A stretch of DNA of 64,000 nt from Proteles cristata cristata (Eukaryota > Chordata > Mammalia > Carnivora > Hyaenidae): NCBI GenBank assembly GCA_017311185.1, contig JAESUZ010005462.1, forward strand, positions 5,022,001 to 5,086,000. Direction: 5' to 3'. Each line of letters starts with the position of its first letter. Position 1 is the first letter of the stretch. Under the pieces are notes generated by a model that had not been told where the DNA came from, made no database searches, and saw nothing but the letters and a program-made list of their open reading frames with translations. Below, piece by piece: positions 57,839 to 64,000 of this stretch. The position numbers were made by a program, and so were the translations under genes.

Positions 57839-57982
57839 TCATTCTTGAATGGAGGAGTGGCGAATAGATCTGTGATAATCCTCTGGACTGCTAATGTGTT
57901 CAGGTAAATCATAGCCCCTCAGGAAATGTCCACTGTTCTGCTGAGCAAAATAATATAGTTGTCTGGCTAGTAGAGGTTCGAC
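57839..57982 (-). CDS. IRF4: IRF4 last coding exon (end of association domain and autoinhibitory tail, stop)
   Basis: After the acceptor tttttaaag, the exon reads VEPLLARQLYYFAQQNSG..., ends in RHSSIQE and a TGA stop (57841-57839). It supplies 47 residues (human 405-451). IRF4 is a lymphoid transcription factor that binds composite DNA sites with PU.1, SPIB or AP-1. This part holds the end of the IRF association domain and the C-terminal segment reported to block DNA binding until a partner engages. The phase is 0 at the 5' side. One residue differs from my memory of human (ISSPED for ISNPED). The frame is intact, so it is a functional exon. Confidence 0.96.
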   Translation of the reverse strand, partial: VEPLLARQLYYFAQQNSGHFLRGYDLPEHISSPEDYHRSIRHSSIQE

Positions 57983-59958
57983 CTTTAAAAAGAGATTTTA
58001 AAAGATATTATTAAAATATTCTTTTTAACATCCTATAATTGACTCATCATTAAATAACTCAATATCTGAAGGTATGGTAAAGTTAAATCCAAAGGTAGAT
58101 GCTACACACATCAAAACATTCTAAAGAAGTAATGTTTTGTTAGTCCTTACATGTACTAACCTTTAAACAGATTCTAACTCATTCTGGGTTTGGACTGAAG
58201 TTAAAGTCAAGGATGATACTTGTAAATCAATAGCCACTTAAAATTTATGTTTAACCAAGCCTAAGCAAATCAGGTAAAATGGCCAAATTAAAAGGAAATT
58301 TGAAGTGATTAATGAACTTTGAGATAATTTAGGATAATTTAGGCTAATGAGTTTTTCCACGACCACAGTTTGACAGGGATGAAGGTGTAAATCCTGAACA
58401 ATTTAAAATTCCTGAATGACCTACAAAATCTGTATATTTCTAAACCTAAAATAAAGGAAAACAAAAAGAGCAAAATCAAACAACAGTACTGCTATTATGG
58501 GGAAAGAGAGGTTAATTAACCCCCAATTCATCTAGTTTGACTATTTATGTGGTTCACATTCACTAAACAAATTCACCTTTCAGCATTTCCTTAATTTACA
58601 GTATCTAAGAAAATAATAGTTCATCAATAAATTCAGCCATTAATTTGAGCCTTTGTGTCATTTCAGATATAGAAACTTAAGCATAATTCATATGAAACAC
58701 CTAAAATAAACTAAATCCATAGCAAAAAGGAACAGGAACTCCTAGGTATACACAGACCCATTTTTCTTTTCCATACCAGACAACTTCCAGAGACCCTTGC
58801 CTTAGGAATCCATTATTCCCTAACTCAGAGGAGAAGAGCTAGTGCATCCAAAAACTCTTTAAAATCAGACACATGCAGGAGTTTTTCACCAACTTCTGAA
58901 CTGTTATTTATCAATCCCAAGTTTATTTAGTCAGGTGTTAACAAGATATCAATTATTGTATCAATTACTGGAGAGAATTCATGAAAAAGCCCAAAGCTCT
59001 AAAGTGTATAAAGACTACATGTTTGTTGGTTGGTTGGTTGGTTGGTTGGTTTTTTTATTTTACAATCAAGAGGGAGGACTGCGTGTTTAAAATGAGATGG
59101 TGTGTTATTTCAGTTTTCAACAAGAAACATTATCAGAAGTAAACTATGACCTGCATGTTTATATTATTTGTTACAATTTTTTAACTATTACTGCTTATTG
59201 TCTGGACCCATTAATAACTCTCAAAGGTAGGTAGCAATATAAAGTTTTCAGATTCAAAAAATCTTAGGTATTCAAAACTTTGTTTCCTGTGGCAAATGTA
59301 TTCTAAATTTTACAGATATAAACCTATTTTCTTTTCTTTTTTTATGAAAAAGATGTTTACTTGCTGCAGTTCATCCTGTTTTAAACTCTGATATAGAACA
59401 TTGCAGCAGTCTGGTTTACTTAGACTCCTTGAAAGAGCTAGCCTCCTCCAAATAATACATAGTCCTTGATTTCCACTAGTTAAATAATTTCTAAAAATCC
59501 AGATATAAAAGAGGATTTGGAAAACATTTGGAGAAACTGCAAAATACATAAGTCTGCGAACAGTTTCCCATTTGGGAAAAATTTCTCCATCAAGTGAAAG
59601 TCAGCTAGACAGCATTTTAAAAGCAATATTAAACATGGAGAATTTTAAAGAGCACCTTTTGTCACCAGTCCTTTTAGATCCTTATAAAATGTAAATAGGA
59701 CAATGTCATGACCAATACATAAGCTGGGACAAATTAAGTCCATGTCTGCAGGTTTGTGATTAGCAGATCACTAGGGCTGGGAAAAACATGTAGGTCTCTG
59801 GGCTGTGCTCCCTGCACCATTCACTGACCCATGCTTCCTCCCCCACAATTTTCCATGTTATTTGACATTTACTTTTCATTTGAGACTTTTCTAACTGGGA
59901 TCCTGCTCTTGATGAAAAACACAAAAATTCAATAATTTGAATGTGACTAAATACTCAC
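57983..59958 (-). other. IRF4: IRF4 intron between the last two exons
   Basis: Donor gtgagt (59958-59953) and acceptor aaag. No SINE or L1; a (GGTT)n repeat at 59024-59050. The length of 1976 bp is of the same order as I recall for human. Confidence 0.85.
59024..59050. repeat. (GGTT)n microsatellite in an IRF4 intron
   Basis: Six consecutive ttgg units. Confidence 0.95.
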
Positions 59959-60071
59959 ATGAGCAGTGATGAGCTTCCTTTGCCTCTGAGGATCTGGAAA
60001 CTCTTCCCCAAAGCACAGTGTTACCTGGAATCTTGGCAGAGGACGGCCATGGTGAGCAAATGCTTGTAGCT
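59959..60071 (-). CDS. IRF4: IRF4 penultimate coding exon (association domain)
   Basis: 113 bp, entered after cttctccag and left at CAT|gtgagt. It encodes E(split)LQAFAHHGRPLPRFQVTL... to ...QRQRKLITAH, 38 residues (human 367-404). This belongs to the IRF association domain, an MH2-like fold that makes the PU.1 and SPIB contacts. The basic pair R398-K399, reported as needed for PU.1 interaction, is conserved. Phase 1 at the 5' side and 0 at the 3' side match the neighbouring exons. The frame is intact. Minor difference: GRPLP where I recall GRSLP in human. Confidence 0.97.
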
Positions 60072-62878
60072 CTGGAGAAGCCCCACAAGAAAAAAAAAAT
60101 AAACCTGATCAGAAACCATCACTGAACAGGACAGTTTAAAGCAGGAAGCAAAAGTTTAACATTGATCTGGAAAACTAAAATAGGAGTGAGTATTCTTTAC
60201 TTCTCTAAGTGGGGTTCTTAACTTTTAGATCCCAGACACAGAATTTCATGTATATGTTCATATGTGTGCTTTTCCTGAGAGAGCTCAAGGTTTCACTTGA
60301 TTCTTTAAGGGAAACATACTCTGCAGATTAAGAACTTTGCTTTGCAGCATTGACCCAATAGAGGGTCCTCTCTGTGACTCAGTCATTGCTGAAAATGCTT
60401 CACATTATCTTGGAGACTAAGCACCACTTATGGGCAGATGTGTCCTACTTGGCACTAAGCCTAAATTGTGGGACTTTGAGCTGACTTCTTGCTCATTTTC
60501 TGGGACAGACATTGATTTGAAATGAGAAAGGTAGTGATGAAGCACTAGGGGTCCCCACTTTTGTGGATATATATACCCTGAAGACACCACCCTACCCTAA
60601 GGATTCAAAACAGAGACTGAGCACTGTTGGAACAATGCATGTTCAATCCCTGACATTAACCCATGTCCCTTTGCCCACATTCAAGATCACTCTTATGTCT
60701 CTAGTGGCTCCTATTCTTTCCTTTCTGCTAGAGTTAAATGTCATGTCCAAAAAAGAAACAACCATGCAGTTACATGGTTGCTGCAACAACTTCTGCAGAA
60801 CAGTATGCGCATGCATCTTAATCAGATATGCACCCTCAGGCTTTGCCTTTTGGGGCTGTCCCCTAGTAGTTTGCAAATCCTGAATGGGTAGATATCAAAG
60901 ATCTCCACTGTTCTCTTCAACTGAAGAAAAGTTTCTAACTAACTCACTGGACTGTTTGACTTCCTGCTTTTTTTTTTTTCTTCCAGAATTCAAATCAAAC
61001 CTAACTGACTTAGTCAGAATGTGTAAAAGGCATTCACACTACTGAGTTCTGAGACTACACCTACACAAGCTAATCAGAGTGGCGTGTTGGCACAATTCTC
61101 TGAAAAAGTCATGCCTCAAATGCTTGATAACATGAGAACATTCTGTGGGAATCCTTGATTATGCAGAAGCTGATCTACACAGCTACAGTTTTTAAGTTCA
61201 TAGGTTCTTCCTTGAACTTCAGTGAATACTTCAAGATAAGAGGTTGTGCAGTGCAGTGAGCAAAAAGCACAGGCTTTAATTATAGAGGAAGAAAAAAAGA
61301 ACTCTTGCTCACAGATAAATATTACATTCTAGGCAAGTGGATTCACAGCCTGAGGATATTCATAACTAGTCCATCATGGCTTCCTTCTTCTTGCCTATAG
61401 AATGAGAGGATTCTACCTTCCTAAAATATACAAGGTGAGAGAAACTCACAGAAGCAAGTGTAATTTGCCTGGGACACCTAAACTAAAGCCCTAGCCTTGT
61501 GGCATCTTCTGAATTCAAAAAGACCAAGATTCACAGTCTCTGAGGAGATCTAACCCCATAAGGGCTCTTTCAGACTTCATTGCAAACATAAGAGGTACAG
61601 ACAAGATAACCCTTCATGGTTCTTGACTCTTCCTTGGGCACCCACCCACATGAGACCCCAGGATGGACAAGACAGTCACAGCGCAGGCTTGGATGCAGTT
61701 CTGTAGCTCAGAGGGAGGGAGAGGTGTTCAGGCCCACATGCTTTTCACACCTTGGTGCTGCCTCGGGGAACCAGAAACTCAGCTCTCCCTCTTCCTCTTG
61801 TCACACATGTTAGTCAAGAGTTAGTCATCTAGGGACATATTTTTCTTGGGGCACTAAAAGAGAATTTGATGAGCCTACACAAATTTAGGCAACTTAAACC
61901 CCAAAGGCTAAGCAAATGTCAAAGCACATGCATGCTTTATATATATATAATTATATATATAATATATATGTAAATATATATATATTTATATATATATACT
62001 ATATATATAATGAATTGAATCAAGAAGCACATTAAGGGAAAGGAAAGGCACATGAAAACCTAAAGACATAGGGTGTTTCTAAAGGGATACTTATAAAAGA
62101 ATAACTTAAGGTTAAATTCAGAAAGTGGTGGCAGTGAGGTGATGGAACAACTTTCTCCTTCCAAAAGAGGCATCATCCATATAGATAGCTGAATGAAGCT
62201 ACAACAATAATTTCACAAAAGTGGTTTCACAAAAGTCAGCCCAAGGCTAATTTAACTGTCATGAAATCAAAACTAGAAAAACAAAACTTACTGGTCTTAG
62301 AAAATAAGGTTTGAAACATGCATATCATAGAGGTAACTCAAATCCTTCTCATAATTTCTCTTTTGCAAAATCAGTTCCACATACTCTATCCTGGGTCCCA
62401 CCTGGTGGAGGACATTTGCATAGGGGTAACACATCTCAGGACCAAGAACATTAACAATGATTCTAATCTTTATGATTTTCCTAGGAACGTTAAAAAGCTG
62501 AAACAGCAGACATGCTTGCTGAGATCATACTACCAATAAAGTGTGAACTTTATTAGTCAGTGACTATTGGTTGAAGACCAGAATTTTAAGATATCAGCCT
62601 GAACCACAATGCCCTTGAGCAATCTCCCTCCCTCTCACACCCCTCCGCTGATGGAGAGGAGCAGGTGGTAGAGGCAGAGGTGAGAGATGAACAAACAGGA
62701 AATCTATTTTCGGATCATGCTGGCTAGGCTCAGGGGTTATTAGAAGGAAGACCTCTGTCTGATGGGGGAGTGACCTTCTGTTTGAACCATTGTGGCAGGC
62801 ACACTGTCACCCCCTATTCTGTGTCTTAGGCTCACAGGTGTGGGATGCTCCATTCTAACGGATAATTTGGTGAGTTAC
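60072..62878 (-). other. IRF4: IRF4 intron upstream of the penultimate exon
   Basis: 2807 bp from donor gtaact (62878-62873) to acceptor cttctccag. Free of SINE and L1; holds an AT-rich microsatellite at 61938-62011. Short open frames within it are chance. Confidence 0.85.
61938..62011. repeat. AT-rich (TA)n tract in an IRF4 intron
   Basis: tatatatata, interrupted by tta/taaa steps; no G except one. Confidence 0.95.
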
Positions 62879-63232
62879 CTGCTAAAAACTGCTGTGTGTC
62901 AAAAAGCTTGCAGGTCTGGTCCCTCTCCAGTTTGTTGGGCCGGTCACTGCACAGTGCCAAGGGCCCATCCCAGTAGATTCTGCTCTGGCATAGTCTTTTG
63001 GCATAAAGGCCATCAGGGGCCATCCACAGGACCACACCCCTTTCCAGGTGACTCAGAAGTTTCTCAATGTTTTTCCTCTGGCCATTGTCATCTGGGTAGG
63101 GGAAAAGGACCTGATCCAGGTTACTGGCATCATAGGTGTGCCCATGGGATATCCGACACCCTTCAGGGCTAGATGTGGTCAGCTCTTTCACCAGGATCTC
63201 CCGGTAGTACAAACAGATGTGGAGTCGACAGT
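62879..63232 (-). CDS. IRF4: IRF4 third-last coding exon (core of association domain)
   Basis: 354 bp, acceptor tctgtgtttacag, donor GCAG|gtaact. It encodes D(split)CRLHICLYYREILVKELT... to ...CKLFDTQQFLA, 118 residues (human 249-366 by counting back from a 451-residue protein). This is the main part of the IRF association domain, with EGCRISHG, SHLERGVVLWMAPDG and RIYWDGPLAL. The sequence is specific for IRF4, not its paralogue IRF8. Phases 1/1 fit the next exon (E split G|AG). Open throughout. Differences from human as I recall it: PDDNG for PEDNG, CSDR for CNDR, FLAEL for FLSEL. The upstream exons, including the DNA-binding domain, lie beyond the window. Confidence 0.98.
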
Positions 63233-63510
63233 CTGTAAACACAGAGATTTCAAAGTCAGTTCTAAGGGACCAAGGAATGTTGGATACCCATCAGGATGCC
63301 AAACTACTCAACTAGAACATGTTTATTTGGTGGGACACTGGTGTCTCAAGATAAAAAGTAGAAAGTTCCACAGTCAAGGAAGTATAGGAAATATTACATA
63401 CCCTCATCTCCTTCTTGGAGTCACACAGAGTGACCAATATTAAAGAAATCCTGCAAAAATCAATTTAATGTTACCTAACTCAGCATTTTCCAAATTTATG
63501 TGATCACAGA

Positions 63511-63511
<1 letters not shown>

Positions 63512-63549
<38 letters not shown>
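63512..63549. repeat. (GT)n microsatellite in an IRF4 intron
   Basis: About 18 uninterrupted GT units. Likely length-polymorphic. Confidence 0.97.
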
Positions 63550-63551
<2 letters not shown>

Positions 63552-63854
63552 GGGGAGCATCCCTTACATTAGTTTTCTGCACAATATGTTTGACTTGTAT
63601 TAGTATCACTCAAGAACTTTCTATGTCATTGTTTTGGTGATGATGATAGTGGTCATGATAACAATTATGTCTAAAATACTAAGTCACATGCCACTGAGCA
63701 AAAATTCATCTTTAAGCCTGGTGATCAGTTTTGATTTTGGAGGAAGTAAACCCTAAGTTAAATTTCTACTAGCAAAAAGAATATATTGGTGTTTCAACAA
63801 AGAAACAAATATTTTACATCTGAAACTGTCCTAAAATACCAACATAATGTCACT

Positions 63855-63856
63855 TA

Positions 63857-63890
<34 letters not shown>

Positions 63891-63907
63891 TACATACACA
63901 CACACAC
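63855..63907. repeat. (CA)n microsatellite with CG and CATA interruptions
   Basis: acac runs with an internal cgcgcg and two cata units. Complementary to the (GT)n 300 bp away. Confidence 0.96.
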
Positions 63908-64000
63908 TGAAGTTTCAGGAAGGATAATGGGAATGAGATGTTTTTATTTCCAATTTTGCTTTCGATTGTCAAGTTAGTTTTTATGCTATGTATGTACTAC

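Larger units (their letters stand above)
63233..64000 (-). other. IRF4: IRF4 intron upstream, 3' part only
   Basis: No further IRF4 exon is found in the 768 bp up to the window end. It contains (GT)n and (CA)n repeats. Confidence 0.8.

Noticed and set aside
63233..64000. A further upstream IRF4 exon
   Set aside because: No frame encodes the proline-rich linker or DNA-binding domain; only intron sequence and microsatellites are seen.

Overview
The window is mammalian nuclear DNA from a carnivore, almost certainly a cat (Felidae). Twenty tRNA-Lys-derived SINEs are recognisable. The young ones share the felid/feliform head sequence gggcgcctgggtggcttagt, a tRNA-like B box, a CT-rich tract and an AAATAAA-type tail, and several lie between exact target-site duplications (TSDs). 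Carnivore-type L1 LINEs, older eutherian L1s, MaLR LTRs, L2, MIR and DNA-transposon fossils make up most of the rest. There is no sign of bacterial, viral or plasmid organisation.

The only protein-coding gene I can support is at the right edge on the minus strand: the last three coding exons of IRF4 (interferon regulatory factor 4) at 63232-62879, 60071-59959 and 57982-57839. They encode 203 residues, equal to human 249-451, covering the IRF association domain and the C-terminal autoinhibitory tail. All splice sites and phases fit. The DNA-binding exons lie beyond 64000. A long 3'UTR follows from 57838 to about 54235. It carries a perfect miR-125b 8-mer site 391 nt after the stop, a small DNA-transposon fossil, and a TATAAA/GU-rich polyadenylation site.

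From 54.2 kb down to 1 the sequence is intergenic, in the position expected for the IRF4-EXOC2 interval of other mammals; neither EXOC2 nor DUSP22 was seen. Layout: 1-4.4 kb, an old L1 carrying SINEs, a reverse L1 tail and a Tigger-type fossil with its own SINE; 4.4-7.55 kb, MIR, a possible LTR and a long L2; 7.57-8.84 kb, a MaLR LTR split by two L1 insertions, one with a 5' inversion; 8.8-24.2 kb, mostly unique DNA with scattered SINEs, L1 tails, MIRs and two MaLR LTRs; 24.2-37.6 kb, old L1s, a DNA transposon hit twice by SINEs, MIR/L2; 37.6-40.2 kb, two old L1s in tandem with insertions; 41.65-52.2 kb, a Russian-doll L1 stack: an old L1 interrupted by an approximately full-length minus-strand L1 (5'UTR, ORF1, ORF2), which is interrupted by a 2.45-kb plus-strand L1, an L1 tail, a SINE dimer and another SINE.

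I found no new biological system. The interesting content is transposon stratigraphy, a large L1-made inverted repeat, and the regulatory detail of the IRF4 3' end. Family names such as MER2/Tigger, L1M, MIR and MaLR are recognised from memory of consensus sequences, not from a database search; boundaries of old elements are approximate.
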